Shown piece by piece: positions 1 through 13,859 of a stretch of DNA of 64,000 bases. The stretch is from Mugil cephalus (taxonomy: Eukaryota; Chordata; Actinopteri; Mugiliformes; Mugilidae), in assembly GCF_022458985.1 (NCBI RefSeq), contig NC_061779.1, positions 18,273,001 to 18,337,000 on the forward strand. Reading direction: 5' to 3'. A model generated the notes under the pieces. It had not been told where the DNA came from, did not search any database, and worked only from the letters and a program-made list of their open reading frames with translations. Position numbers and translations under genes: made by a program. The first letter of the stretch is position 1. Every line of letters starts with the position of its first letter.

Positions 1-1104
1 GGGTTCGATGTTTGCAACAGTGAGACCAAACCAGAAGTAAAATAAGTTGTACATTGGGCTGACATGTGCTAAATCAACAGAAAAATGTGATAATGTTGGT
101 TTGTCTGTTTGTCAATAAGTGCCTGCTTGCTAACGCTTTCATCTTAAAATCTTTCACGAGTCACTATATCGTGCAACAGTGTTGTGTTTACAGCGAGTGC
201 CAAAACATGTTGTTTCTTAAATGGCCACTTGAGTCTGGTCTCAAAAGTGAGTTAATCCCCATAGACAACGAGTTAAAGCCTGTTTTTGTCACTGAGGCTC
301 ATTTTCCTCCTTCTGTAAAGGGTTGAATTTCTTATTTTTACGCCTACTCCCTGAGTCTCCGCCTCTACCCCACCCATGCTTCACCCCTTTGACCAGTTTT
401 GTTGATAATGAGGATGACAATGGCCAGAACCACCAAAATGAGCTTCAAAACTGGCTTATAACACGGAGTTCGTTCCATCTTTACATTCAGTCCATATCCC
501 CACGTGACCCGTCTTCACTGTTGATATATATCATGTGAAAAGATCTTTACCTTAAGTTTTCCTACTTTCATAAAAGTACAAATACACCACAGCTGCAGTA
601 ACAGGAGCAAATACACGCCCATGTCAGGGAAATTTAATTGCCGCTTGCTGTGCTGTGTTTACTTTGGTCGGGCCACTCTGTGCAATGGCACATCTAATGT
701 TGGAGCAAACATCAGCTGCGCAAGCTTTGTTGTACTTCATTATCCCTCCCACGCACGGCTCTGACTACTTGAAAAAAAGGCAACTGCAATTATATTAACT
801 TCCACATGAAGGCAGCAAGAACGTCTGCAGTTTTAATCACACAATCTGTTGATTCTTTTAATCATTTATACATAAATATGTAAGTCACTGAACAGTCTCA
901 TCTGTAACATCTTTAATACGGTGTCACGAACGGTAGGAAACCAAAATGATTTCCTGTTTGTATTGACTTAAAAAATAGGAGACTAAATAAATGAGACAAT
1001 CTGTGAATTAATGGGTGGAACTAACCCCAGAGAAAATGACACAGCAATAATGAGCCACTGCAGACGTTTATCCAGCAGGTGAAGCACGACGTGACTCGAC
1101 TTAC
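1..1104 (-). other. net1: Last intron of net1 (partial)
   Basis: This stretch lies beyond the GT donor of net1 exon 11 (donor at 1104-1103, read on the minus strand). I looked on the minus strand for the exon carrying the rest of the PH domain and the C-terminal tail and did not find it, so the final exon should be to the left of base 1. Open frames here are short, lack splice signals and resemble nothing I know. Confidence 0.7.
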
Positions 1105-4100
1105 CTTTCTCTCCGCTGGTGAAAGCCCCTCTGAAGGACCCCCCCATGCGGATCTCTCCGTCTTGCAGGTCCTCCAGAGCCAGGTCCCGGACCGGGATTG
1201 GCTGTCGATACACCTGGAAGCAGCTCCTGTCGTTACGCGTCACCGGTCGGGTCAGAACCAGCAGCTCAGAGAACAGGAACACGTGCAGCCTCTGAAACAT
1301 GTGAAACAACAGCAAGAGAGTGTAGATTAAAAACGAGCTGCGCGAAGATAAAAAAAATAGGGAGAATAAATAATAATAAGAATAAAAATAAGGAGAAAAA
1401 ATAATGATTCTCACCGAGCCACTCTTGTGCCTCAGCTCGCCGTGACATAGTAGGATCTTACAGTTATCAATGAGGGGGTCACGCTGCTTGTCATCCAGAA
1501 ACTCCAGTTTGTCGATGTAATACTGGCACTCAGACTCCCCTTTCCTCACATCAATATCAGCCAGGACCTCCTGGATTATAACGACCTGGATCGTAACACA
1601 AATGAGTAAGTGAAATGTGCTGTGAATTCAAGGTGTATTAAACTGAATGAATTCACGTTCTCCGCGTCGGCCACGTGACGAGCATAACGTACAGCCCTCT
1701 CCAGACTGGTGACATCTGGGTGATCGGGAGGAGTGTGTTTGAGAATCTCTCGCAGCAGCAGCGGGTATTTCACCAGGCGCGAGCGCGGGATGTCGAGGAA
1801 GCTCCACAGGTCCAGCTTCCTGCTGAAGGGCGACTCCAGACAGCGCTGCAGGAAGTCCTGCACCCGCCTGTCCTGCTTCTTCTGGTCCAGCAGGGCTTTG
1901 GCTGCAAGCTGGTTGCTGCAGTAGTTTCTGTAAGCGTTCAGGCCGGGCAGCTGAGGAGATGAGGAGATGTGTGCACGGTTTTAAAAACAGAGGAAAATTC
2001 TCAGATTCGTCAAACAAACGAGATTTCTTAAATACTCGCTCAACGGCCATGAGACGTTTCTGTGTGTGATTTTGTCCTGCGAATATAATGAACTATAAGT
2101 GGGATGGAATATTTGACTATTAGTGAACTATGTGTAATCCTGTAAAAATAGTATCTGCATGTGGTTTACTAACAATGTGATAATATTGGCGTGTGGAGAG
2201 TAGTCATGCAGAGTTAACTTTTTTACTCAGTAATAATCAATGACATTACTGTGTTTAAATGTTGAGAGCTGTGTGTGTCGCTGTGATATCTATTATCAGG
2301 CCGTAGATAAATTAATAAATAATCTTGGTGTGTGAGACTAATCATTTTCCACCATGTTACCATGTGCGCACACAACAAACAATAGTATTCATTGTTCTTC
2401 ACAATATCCTACCATATCCCAAATGATTTGCATTTTATTTGCGTACAGAGCACCTGGTATATTAATACCAGGTCTGAACAAAGACGCCGTTTTCCTCTGC
2501 ACGACATCGACATCTCAGCACACGTCTGTTTGCTGCTGGTCGAACACGTACCCAGTCTATTACTATCTGTCCGATCTGACTGATTGTTCCGTCGGAGCCA
2601 GTTCCCTCCATCAGCTTCATCAGTAAATCTACAGATTAAAAAAAGATTTAAAAAAACAGACACGTGGTCAGATGCACTCGTAAGAAAAGAGAAAGAGGAA
2701 TTAATAAAGAAATGATTTATCGACAGCTCACCCTCGTGTAAGGGGATGTAGGCATCCAGGTCGCCGAAAATGTGAGCCAGTTCCTCCTCCGTCATGATGG
2801 AGAGCTTGAGCATCGGGTCATGGTACGCCTAGATGCGAGAAGAGCAGGAGCAAACAAACGTTGATTAAAGGAGGATACATGTTTGAGTTCTATTTAATTG
2901 AAATTGAATTTTTTCTGACCTTTCGTGCGAGTTGAAGATCTTCGATTAGATCCTGCTCTCCTCTGTAAAGTTCATGGATTGCCTGGGGAGTAAAAGTGAA
3001 GCACAAGAGAAACCAGCATGAGGTCACTTTATTCTGCTCTGTGCGTTGTTAAGATTCTGCTCTTTACTTCGGAACAACCGAGCTGCACAACCTCTTGTCT
3101 CTTGATCTCTTTGGTGGAGAACGTGCTCTTCTGATGGACGTCCAGCGTCTCCGACCACAGCGTGCTGTTCCTGCGTTTAGTGGGAGTCGGCCTGCTGGAT
3201 TTCAGGGACATCCCCGGTGACTTGGAATCGCTACGCGATGACATCGACTGGAGAAAAAAAAACATACATTTAAACACAAATTCAACGTATGTGTTGGTCA
3301 GGCTTCACAACAGCACAGCTTTACCTGGATGGTCTGGCCGAAGCGCCGCACAGCTCCGTTCTTTGAAGGAGACATCAGATTGACGAGGGATGAGACTTTG
3401 GCCAGTGGTCGGACACGTTTGTTACTGGGTTCCTGTAAAATAGAACAAACGTTCTTCATTTGGGCTCTAATGGACAATACTGTGTCTCCAGCACAGTTCC
3501 TACACTGTAGAAACACATTCAACACATTTAACCAGGAAAACATTCTAGTGATGTGAATGAACCTTTGTCATAACACAGACTTTGGGAAACATTTTAAGTT
3601 TAATATTGAATATGTGGTTCTATAAAGACATAACTGTTGAGCCTAAAGTGAAAGAACCCCAATGTTAAAGGTCTTAGTGATCATCTGACCTTTAAGACCG
3701 GCAATGAATGTTTCTTGACGATATTTTCTCTCTTCGAATATTTTAGGTTGTTTCACTTGAGCAAAAGCTCCCAGCTCACATTTATCCTTTGGTTTCCATG
3801 CTGCTACTGCTTTCTTTGAAACCCACGACAGTTTTCAGTGGGATTTAAATTTAAATCTGAGATTTAAAAAGGAACCAAGCTTTGACTGACTGGCTGGAAG
3901 CTCAGATGATTACCAAGCTTCAGTTTAAACACGGGGAAAAAACACATTTACTTTTTGTGCTTTTAAAGAATCCAAGAGGCCAGTTACACGGTGAAGTATC
4001 CTAGTTCCTGGAGAAGGAAAAACACTGATAGTAGGATGAACCCTATGATGCTTGAGTGTTGGGATGGTGGCGTTGTTCTCGTTCCAGTCCAGTCTCATGT

Positions 4101-6713
4101 CTCCATACATGTATCCAAATTATTTTGCATAATCAAATGGGCCTTTGTGTACTTTTAGGTCAGAGTACAGCAACAAGTTAAGGCATAAGGGCCTTATTTG
4201 TTTTGTCCCTACAGTGCAGTCTGTCCTGAGGCAGTTGTTCGTGCATTAACCAGGACTTTCTTTTGGAGAAACACTGGACCCCCCCTCCCACTTCTTCCGT
4301 GTACAGTCAGACTTGTTGTACTTGGCATATGCATGCAACAGTGTTTCCTGGAAATGTCCGGAAAATGTTTTTTAAATGATGAAATCATTTATTTTTTTTG
4401 CCTTTGAGAACATTCATTTATCTTATTGTGCTGCACTTATGACAGGTTAGATAGGATTTATACCATATTTATCCCAAAGCCTAACTGCATCTTGCAACTG
4501 TTCAGTAGTTCTGTATATAATAGAAATTAATTAGATTATTAAATGCATTAACAAAGACAAGGCCGAATCACCAAAACAGATTACAGTTTCATTACTAGAT
4601 TACTTTACTCAACTCACACAAAATGTACTTTTTTAAAAAAATTGTCAACATCTGAAAACCTTTAATTCGTAAAGATTGACACACTCATCAGAACTGGATA
4701 GTTTTTACTGCAGCTTTGTTTTACTATCCTATCTAATGTTGTGATATTGTAATTCCTTCATGATGTTTCATCTGTTTTATAGGAAATTAAAAGAAACCCC
4801 TCCAGTTATGACTGAAGATCTCTCCCTGTTTATTCTTGTCTTAGCTGATGGACAACGGGGCTGTCGTCATTATTTCCTTAGACACATGCTGGACGTGCCA
4901 GTTTAAGGGATAGTAGGATTATCCTGAGTCATGCCGAGGGATTAAGGTTTGCTGTGTTCCTTTCAAGGGTGCTCACTGGACGTGAGCTGCCCGGGCTCTC
5001 ACCTTGAGGTCGAAGCTGGCCAGACTGACGGTGTCATCGTCCTTCTCTTTGCGCTTTCTCTTCTGTAGCAACATAACGAAACAAATGTTTGTTGCAAGCC
5101 AATGACACAAATACAGCAACTTGTACCAATGTGACGATCACAGCCTGAAACCTATGACACTATGGGGTTTATTAGAGAACATAGGAGTCACATGTGTGGC
5201 TCATGACGGCCACAGATCACAAAGAGATGATTGTATGAGGACATGATCAGTGCAGTGTTGTGTTTTCAACTCACTAGACTGAAGTCCCACGGAGTCCCTG
5301 GAGTGAGGAAGGTGAAGGAGCTGCCTCTCTGTAGTGGAGGTCTACAGGAAATGAGACAAATCAGTTTCAGCTTTGCACCACCAGTTGTTTATATATACAT
5401 GGCGGCAGCTTGTTGTATTCTAGTCTGCTAATTTAGTCTGGTGGTCAGTGAAATTTATTCAAAAGAAGAAGGCATGCAGACATTTAATCTCTCCTTTATC
5501 CTTTTACTCCCATCATATCTAGATGAAGTACAAACTGTTGGTAAAATGGGGGGCGTTTTCATGACACGTTTCTTCCCATCACTGTTATATTTCAAATGCA
5601 GCGGGATGACTGAGGGATGTTAATATTTAAAACCATATAAGGAGATGCACTGTCCTGCGAAGCTGCAGGAAAAAAAGTTGACCATGGTGTCAAAACAATG
5701 AAGCTACAGAGTGTATTGACACCCAGAGGGTGTTGTCAAGGCCAAGGTCAGCCGCACACACTGCAACACAACCGACTCCTTGTGCTCATGATGCGAAGGA
5801 GTACAAGTTGTTCTGCTCAAGTAGCATTTTATTCTGCAAGCGTAAGATGCAATTTTTTCCAACAGCTTTAATTGAGTAACAACTAGAACAAAAGTATGAA
5901 ATATTCCTCCAATTCTTGGCGCTGTAATTCTTAGCCATTACATTCTGGACACACAAATATCCTTTTTTTTTTCATCCATATCTGCATCTTAAACCAATGA
6001 GCTATCTTTAGGGGACAAGGATTAATAACTTTGATAATTAATGATAATAATTTTGTGTGTGTCTGTGTTGCTACACAGTGTTTACCATATTTTTATTACC
6101 AAGAAAAAATACGGAAATCTACTGTCATAGTAGATTGTCCATACATGGTAGACTGTCATACACATATATTGTTAATACATTGTACATAGACTGTATATAA
6201 AAATGTATAAAGGTAAAGCTATAGTGAGTGTATACTGTGTAGTGACAGGTTTAGTACACAGCTTAATTGCCTAGAGTGACATCTTGTCTTCCTCATCGCA
6301 ACATAAAAGAAGTGAAAACCACATACCACACTCACAAGATCAAATGTATCACTGTATCTAACTTTCACTATCACACCACACTCGCAGGTTTCCGAGGTGC
6401 ACTTGAAGGCAGCATCTGCCAGTTATAACGTCAGCCCTGCCCGTCACAGTCCACGAAGCAGGTACGCAATTGTAATAAAGTGGACATTATAGTTGCATTA
6501 CATTTGCATTTGTTCAGAGGTATTGTCAAGCAACACATTATTTTGTTATTGTTCCACGTGTACGTACTTTTTGGAGTTGTTTCTCCTCAGTGTTCGTGGA
6601 GAAGGCTCCGCTGCGCTGATAATACTGGTAGTAGATGTCCGCGATGGGATCCTGCGAAGCTTCTTCTTCTTGTTTACCACCGCCATTCCGCCAACTTCTT
6701 CGCTTTCCTCCAT
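1105..6713 (-). CDS. net1: Rho guanine nucleotide exchange factor NET1, partial at the 3' end
   Basis: NET1 is a Dbl-family GEF that activates RhoA and shuttles between nucleus and cytosol. Coding exons on the minus strand are 6568-6713, 5275-5341, 5003-5062, 3325-3432, 3092-3247, 2920-2982, 2732-2828, 2552-2628, 1693-1950, 1415-1585 and 1105-1291. Every junction is GT-AG and the phases agree, giving 463 residues. Seen in the protein: a basic N-terminal region with a nuclear-localisation-like KRKRKEK (residues 72-78), the NET1-typical GSSFTFLTPG and EPSNKRVRPLA, a DH domain at about 174-355 (KRQEAIHELYRGEQDLIEDL, then LESPFSRKLDLWSFLDIPRS), and the start of a PH domain (LCHGELRHKSGS). Human NET1 is about 596 residues, so roughly the last 110-130 are off the window. 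The start is the ATG at 6713, which follows an ETS-like site and a CCAAT box. ARHGEF3 is the nearest alternative, but the N-terminal exons fit NET1. Confidence 0.95.
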
Positions 6714-6854
6714 TTTGAGACGGGCTTTGTGTCGAAAAATTGTTAAACCGATATGCAGTAGTAACTTAGGAAAAAAAAATAAGCTAGGGGTATTAAAATT
6801 GTCTCGATGTGTACAAAGAAAACAGGAGGCCGATGACAACAGAACACACACCAC

Positions 6855-6900
6855 GGCGGAAGTTTGAATATGGCGGATTCTTGGAAATGGACCAATCAGG
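6855..6900 (-). promoter_or_regulatory. net1: net1 proximal promoter elements
   Basis: Upstream of the net1 start codon there is a CGGAAG core (ETS-type, about 6857-6862) and a CCAAT box at 6892-6896 (reverse orientation relative to net1), within a mildly GC-rich stretch. Promoter function is inferred from position and motifs only. Confidence 0.4.
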
Positions 6901-6932
6901 AGACAGCTTAAAGCTCCGCCCTCCACGATCAC

Positions 6933-9530
6933 TGAGTGGGCGGGGCTAGTCAGAGAAAGGCCTTTGAAAGAAGAATGATGTTTCTAATAATGGAAACCAG
7001 CATGGTCTCAGAGAGTTACACGCTACTGGACTCTATTAAACCTTTATATATATCTACTCAGTGCTAAAAAAATAAATAAATAACTACAGATAATCACTTG
7101 GTTTTATTAAATACTTAATGGTGGAAGCACTGGATATTGAAATTAAGAAAAAGATAGATAAAAAGAAATACATCTGTAAAGAATTTTAATAATCAATAAT
7201 TAACTATCAATAAATCAATATATATTATAAAAATGGAAAGCAGAATGTGTAGTTGGAGCGCTTAAAGAGAATTTAATGATGATCTGTTGGGTTTTAAATA
7301 TAATCCTTCATGCAAGGTTTCTGGCAGCATGGTTTGTTGTGATGTGTATTCTGCAGACAGCACTGTAGTAGACAGAATAAAGAGTACAAAGCACTGGAGG
7401 ACGCTTTTTTTTATTTCATTTACCTCGGGCCTCTTTTTATTTTGTCCTTTCTACTTTTCTATTCTTCTATTTTAATACTCTGGAGGATTAAAGAGGGAAA
7501 AATGATTTCCGCTGACAGAAATAATGTACTGTAACAGAAGTATCTAAACCGTCTCATTTGAATACACAACTTTGTAAAGGATGAAATTTTAGAATTTTTC
7601 TTATGACCATACCAATATTAGATCAGATTTATTTTACCGAACTGAAAAGTCTGTATAGACAATATTGGCCTCCAACTTCAGGCTTTAGATCATTTTATGA
7701 GAAGACTAATGGTACGTGATAAACAATCATTTTACCTCCATATAAGACTCAAGATTAGATTATATAGGCACACAGTGATGGCCTGTTTGACCCTCCCCCA
7801 TAGGACGATCTGACCATCGATCACACATGACGTGATGAGATCCTTGGGTCCTAAGACTCCGTCCTTCATGAGCACATCATCACCTCAGCATTTTAATCAA
7901 CATGCATGTCAGTGCCATGATCTATGAAGCCTGACATCACTGCTGTTCTTTAAGTCAGGATGAGGAGGAGATTTGAAATGGCTCTTTGTGAACAGGAGGA
8001 CACGCACTGTTCCCTCAGACTCATGACTCACACTTTGTGAGATGAATCCACAGTTATAAATATATAGAAAGATGACTAATACTAATTATTTATACAAAAA
8101 CAAGCTGTCCTGTGGGATGATGTACATCTCACTCTGTGGAATTTGGGTTAAAAGCAGATTATTCTTCACTGGACGCTTAACTGCCCGATGCTCACTCTGC
8201 GTTTCGTTTTCTTTTTAAGTTTTATGTGACTTAACTGAATTTCTGTTTACATTCGTATGTAATATATTCCCAACATGTCACCAGTGTTTTTCGCTGATTT
8301 CAAAGGAAGCCTTGAGTTTACCTGGAACCTGATGAGATAATGCAGTCAGCTCTCCGACAAATGAAGGTACAAACACACTGAAAGATAGGAGAAATGCAGC
8401 TTTTCCGTGCTTTATTGTGGTCAAAAGTCTCTTACACAGGAACAAGTTCTGTTACATTTATTATGGGCACATCAAAAGCTTAAATATAATAAAGTATTTC
8501 TCATCATCACATTTTTAGTTGTACTCACTCAGAACAAGTTACTGAGCACAAATTTTGATAACTCATTGCATTTGCATTCAGATGACAAGAATACCTTATA
8601 AACAAAATAATAGAGCAACATTTTGTTTTCTATGAATCTCAACTGTGAGACTCATGGAAACAGAATATATAGATGAATAAAGAACTATTCTTAGAAATAT
8701 ATGTTTGAGAAGAAACACAAAGATACAGAGAGGGAAACAGACATAACGAGAAGCAGAAGCGGCATCTGGGACGTGTTAGTGAACGAAGCGGGAGCGTACA
8801 GTAATTTATACAAATGTGACCTACTTTTAGGCATTGTATTTCAGCTTATTCATGTACAGAGTCTGTACATGCTGATGGCCCACCTCCCAGAACACTGATT
8901 TCATATGGTGCTAGAGACTGGGTACAAACATCTACGTCACCAGTTGAAATCAGTTTCTGAGTGCAGTTCTTTACTCAACAAGTCCTCTGATTGTTGTTGT
9001 TCTAAAACCTGCTGTGCGACACATACTGGATACAGAAACAGAGATATATGTTATTGTGGCATATGGGCAGCATGCTTTTGTGCAGCTAAGCGGATGCAGA
9101 GCGTTGCTCCCCTCCCTGCTCGACAGGTTTTACACATGGACACCAGAGGGTGTGGTTACGTAGCAAGCCAGTCCACCGGCAGTGCAAGAAATTTAATATT
9201 AAACCTGGTGAAGTTCAAAAGGATATTTTTAGAGAGGCCGCGTCTGCAAGGCTCGGAGGAAACTCCCAGCGTCACCTCCACGCCATCTGGCTCAGCTGAC
9301 CTTTGTTAGACACTAAAATAATCACATCAAACAGAAAAATCAGATCAGGTTTTGGTCAACATCCTCCTGTACAAATGAAAAATAAAGCAGTATTGTCATT
9401 TTGAATCAAGATGGTATTTAAACATTGATAATGGTGTTTTTAAATGAAACATTTATTATCGGGCGAACTTTTTCCTGATTTTATGAAGTGAGTTAGAAAA
9501 GAAGACTATTTTCAGTGTTGAATATGAAAT
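6933..9530. other. AT-rich spacer upstream of net1
   Basis: No gene is supported on either strand. Open frames are below about 135 codons, have no recognisable domain and lack matched splice sites. The longest (8905-9309, plus) has a mixed Cys/Ser composition typical of chance reading of noncoding DNA. Confidence 0.5.
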
Positions 9531-9534
9531 TAAA

Positions 9535-9910
9535 GCCGTTAAGCTAGCTTAGCATAATGACTGATGCATGCAAACGATCAGCCTGGCTCCATTTAAAGTA
9601 AAACAAATCCACAAACAGTGGCATGTTGCATCTCATTTGTTTAATTCATATAAAAGCCAAAGAGTAAAAATGACTTTTATGGAGGCATGCAAGGTGTGGC
9701 TGCTACATGGTGAGAGCAATGCTGGTTTGACTGGTTATTTAATAGCAGCACCATGAACCACTTTGCCTGGCATAACAAACTGCACAACACACATTTAATT
9801 TTACTTACAGATATAACAAACAAGATATATCCGTTACCACTGGACAAAGTCAGGCTGTTTTCACATTTTCAACCTTTATGCTAAGCGAACATGAGCTAAG
9901 CTAACTGGCT
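9535..9910. repeat. Common percomorph interspersed repeat (MITE/SINE-like)
   Basis: One end has the motif GCTAGCTTAGCATAA followed by a CCTGGCTCC block. The other end has TTTATGCTAAGC, then GAGCTAAGCTAACTGGCT. I recall this TTAGC/GCTAA-rich signature as a very frequent interspersed repeat in percomorph genomes. Shorter pieces of the same flavour occur near 11090-11115 and 15530-15545. The family name is uncertain to me. Confidence 0.5.
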
Positions 9911-10084
9911 ATCAACAGAGAGAAACAACGAGCAATATCCAATGACTAGTTCCCCCAACACTTTGTTTTTGTGTGGATTAAACAGACTAGTATACAACTG
10001 GTAACTGCCACTGCCAAAAAGTAGCCACCAAATAAAAAAAAAATAAAAATAAAAGTATTTCATTGGACCACCTGGCAGCATTCA

Positions 10085-10825
10085 TTGTGGCATTGTTTCA
10101 TTAAGCTTCTGCAATGTCACAAGATTTATCTACAGCACATCCCAAAGATTCTCGATGGGGTTAAGGTCTGGACTCTGTGGAGGCCAATCCATGTGTAAAA
10201 ATGATGTCTCACGCTCCCTGAATCACTGATTCACAATTTGAGTCCCATGTATCCTGATGTTGTTGTCTTAGAATATGCCTTTACCATCATGGAAGAAAAA
10301 ATACATCGATGGAATAACTGAGTCATTGAGTATATCAAAGAATGAGGTCAGCTGACCTCAATCATTGGGTATAATGTTAGCACATGTTAGCACACATAGC
10401 ACTACCCCCACAGACTGGTACAGTAGACATTATCTGCCTCTCTTCTTACCCTGATGCCCCATCACTCTGGGACAGGGTAAATCTGGTCTCATCAGACCAC
10501 ATGACCTTCTTCCACAGTCCAATCTTTATGCTCCCTAGCAAACTGAAGCCTTTTTACTGGTGGAAATGCTCTTACCTTCCCTTATTCTTTTATAGCCCTG
10601 AGTTCTGCTGTTGTTTTTTTCTTCTGTTTGATTTCTCCAAACTTTTAAGTGATCACAGATCACGATGGACGAGGATTTATTTCCGACCACATTTCTTCCT
10701 CAAAGACGATGGTTCCCCACTATCCTTCCAGTCTTTAATAATGTGTTGGATGGTTCTTAACCCTGTTTCTGCTTCAATTTCCTTAGATGTTTTCTCTGCT
10801 TTCTGCGTGCCAATGATTTAACCCT
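10085..10825 (-). mobile_element. Degenerate Tc1/mariner transposon (transposase relic)
   Basis: Read on the minus strand, 10141-10191 translates to [16 protein letters not shown], the hallmark motif around the last catalytic residue of Tc1-type DDE transposases. Further up the same strand, 10480-10520 is the complement of the Tc1 segment containing WSDE (the plus strand reads GGTCTCATCAGACCACATGACC). The frame is broken throughout by stops and indels, so it is an inactive relic. Terminal repeats could not be delimited. Confidence 0.85.
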
Positions 10826-10829
10826 ACAG

Positions 10830-13400
10830 ACAAACATCTTTACCACAACCACAAGTTGTGTCTTTCAACATGGTTGTTTAAGAAACGAGAAGCTACTCAT
10901 TGCATCAGTTCAGGTTAAATAACTTGTTGCCAGCTGAAAGATATTCTGGTCTAATCTAGTTATTAGAGACTCATACCTATTTGCTTAGTTAAATCCAGGT
11001 GGCATTCCTTTTTTTAATTATTAAGTCTTCATTTAGTGAGCTTTGGAGGTAAGACATCAATAGGAGCAGGGCTGCTTTTTTTTCTAATGCTAGCACATGC
11101 ATGCTAAGCTAATTGTTTCCTGTCTGTAGCCCCAATCTTGTCATGCTTGCGTTTGCTTCCCAAAATGTTTAACTTTTCCTTTATTAGAAGGGGAAGAACA
11201 CAACAAACTGAGTATTAGTTTCTGCAGTAGTAGCTTTTGTGACTCCATTCAAGTTTGTTTACTATTAAAAACATGGCGTTAAGGCATCTCTGCCATCTAT
11301 CTCCACCATCTATAAATAACCAGTTCTGATACGGTTGAATAATCTTGTTTGAGCCTTAGAGCTGCTGACATAAAATATGTACCATAAAGGTATCAGGGAG
11401 GTCTAGCAGGTCGAACAATACTGCTTGCTACCCTAGGCGCTATGAGTCATGTTTGTTCCCAGATGACTTCACTTAAACAGGAGCTGAAAGGGGTTTGTCA
11501 TGTGACACACAGTTCATCACGCTTCTTCCCCTTCCCTCCAATCTCACTGAATAAATGTATCAAAGAGCACGGACGCTAAGGTGCAGGAAAAGATAATGCC
11601 TGTTTTCATTCAAAGAAAGGATTAGTGACTGGGTGAGTTAAGAGGAAGGAAATGCCAATTCCATTCCAATTCCAATTCCGGCCTCCTCTGGGTTTAAATG
11701 GTTTGCATCACCAAACTGGACTGATGACAGAGCCACGGCAAAATGAGGGTCGGGGCCCCAGGTGGGGACAAAGACGTGGTGGTCATCAAATATCCATTGG
11801 GCCTCCAATATTTTTACCCATTGTCATAAACTTTGCACGCTTAAAGCAGAGGTGAGTCAGTCCATCATTACCGGGAAATACAGCGATGAGTGGGCGAAGG
11901 CTCTGCTTCACGTTCCCCTTAACTCCTCCTGGAGGTGGTGGCTTCCAGGCACTGCTTCACATGCTCATCAGATTGAAAGCATGCTTAAGTGAGTTCACAC
12001 GTGGGGCATGCAGAGCTATTATCTTTAATGGCGGAAGGTATAACCCCAAGAATATGTGCAATCATGTGCTCGTGAGGCAGAGAGATGGAAGAGGGAGAAG
12101 ACACGGAGGCTTGTTGACCCCACCAAAGGACATCTCATATTTAGTAATCTGAAGTAATGACTGATGAATTTGATGAGTTCGGAGCTCAGCGGCTGAGACA
12201 CTTCAAGTAGAGCGTAAGGCCCTCATCATGAAAACCACGATTGATACCACTCAATCTGTCAGGAAGTAGTTAGCTTAGCTGGCCATTAAAGCAGTAAGGA
12301 ATACTATAGATAAAAGTAAGCATAAAGTATCTGTTACAAATGTCAAGCCGACATTTTAGCAGTGCTCGTAGGCGGACTTGTTTTCTATAGACGGAGTCAT
12401 AAATATCTCCAGGCTCAACTTCATATTTAGGTATGGGACTAATCTTCTCATAAAACTCTTGGCAAGATGGCGTATATTAAGCATTATTCCCAGAATGTCA
12501 GAACACTATGTTCAGACAGTGAGAGGGAAGTACAAGAGGAATCCGTGGTATATTGCTGGGATCAGAGACTTGATAGAAGACCGGATGGTGGAAACACAGC
12601 CCTAACTGGTGACTAAACGCTTAGGATGTGTGTCATGTGTCAAGACAGAAACTCTTGTGACAGATGAGTCAATGAAAACATTTCCTTGGCTTTTTAAAAA
12701 ACACACAGCGGTGATCATTAATCACAAACACATCAGCATCTGGAATACGGAAATAAGTGTTGCTGCGTTTGACGTCGGAGGGTGACACTGAGACAGATAA
12801 GATTAGTCCAGACCTTTACTGCCTTTCCTGAGAACAGTGACTGTGCAAACGTTTGCAGGGAAAGCGTTCTGAAGCTATATATACCTGTGCCCATGTAGGG
12901 CAGTTTCCAGGTGTGGTCACCTGGCACTCACATTATGCAACATTCAGATAGGACAGACACACATATAACAGGATCTCTGAGTAGAAAGAAAGGATCGGCC
13001 TTGAAGTACAAATGATCGGACTCACCAAGCGGTTTCACATTCTTCTGTGAATACAAAGAGAATGACTGATACTCGCAGCTTTTGAGGTTACTGAGTAGTA
13101 ATTGAGAGAAAATACAAAAAGCTCCTTTCTGGGTTTCTTCCTGGTCATAGTGCTGATTAACAGCCTTCCTCCGACACAGTCGCCTTGTTTGTTCGTCTTG
13201 TTCGTGGTAGAGCTGTCCACTTACTGTCAGTCGTGAAACAAAATGCGTGTGAAGCTTCTACAGGTCACTGACTGAGGCTCAAAATTAGACTGAAAGTGAA
13301 ACTGCTACGTCACTTTCTGTAACATCCCAAAGCATTATGCAAACTAGCGCAAAGACAATATATGAAATGTTAACGGTGAAATGACACTTTGGTCTTCATA
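10830..13400. other. Noncoding spacer
   Basis: No coding exon with matched splice sites was found on either strand. The stretch contains scattered GCTAAG-type repeat fragments near 11090 and short A/T tracts. Confidence 0.4.
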
Positions 13401-13630
13401 TCACAGAGTAAGGAATACAAATGACGTTAGTGATAAAAAAAACAAACACCAACTTGTTGCAAATAGCTCGTCGCCCAGCGTGCGACGCAGTATTTCCTCC
13501 CCGGAGACATTTTATACTTGCTGTTCCGGGTAAACGCTCACACAGTCCTGTCCAGTGCTGCTCGCAAGTGTCCTGTGCTGTGGTGTTCTGCAGGTGCTGT
13601 AGTCCTCTCGGAGTTGTCGCCTCTCTGCCT

Positions 13631-13652
13631 GTGTGTGTGTGTGTGTGTGTGT
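13631..13652. repeat. (GT)n microsatellite
   Basis: Eleven uninterrupted GT dinucleotides. It sits in a 13.4-13.85 kb patch that is less AT-rich than its surroundings and is followed by a CT tract. Confidence 0.95.
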
Positions 13653-13716
13653 TTGAATGCACTGAGCAGCAGAGGAGTTTTGAGATGGAGATGCCACTGA
13701 GAGCTCAGCCCTCTCT

Positions 13717-13754
13717 CCTCTCTCTCTCTCTCCCCCCTCTCTCTCTCTCTCTCT
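13717..13754. repeat. (CT)n polypyrimidine tract
   Basis: A nearly pure CT run broken by one short CCCC interruption. Together with the upstream GT tract it forms a compound simple-sequence region. Confidence 0.9.
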
Positions 13755-13859
13755 GCTCTTTACTGTCAGCGTGAGTTGTTCATCCACTGCTCTGCCAGAG
13801 TCATTACGGTAACCGTGAGTCAACATGAGCTTCCCAACCCCCTCCCACCACCACACTCA

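Noticed and set aside
66-538. Two overlapping plus-strand open frames at the left edge
   Set aside because: No domain, no splice sites, and they lie inside the last intron of net1 on the opposite strand; likely chance.
3925-4110. Possible alternative first exon of net1 (NET1A type) in intron 3
   Set aside because: The frame does not resemble the NET1A N-terminus and has no donor compatible with exon 4.
8905-9309. 134-codon plus-strand open frame
   Set aside because: No recognisable domain, no promoter or splice context, and codon use looks random.
10384-10821. Plus-strand open frame of 145 codons
   Set aside because: It is the complement of the Tc1 transposase relic read in the wrong strand.
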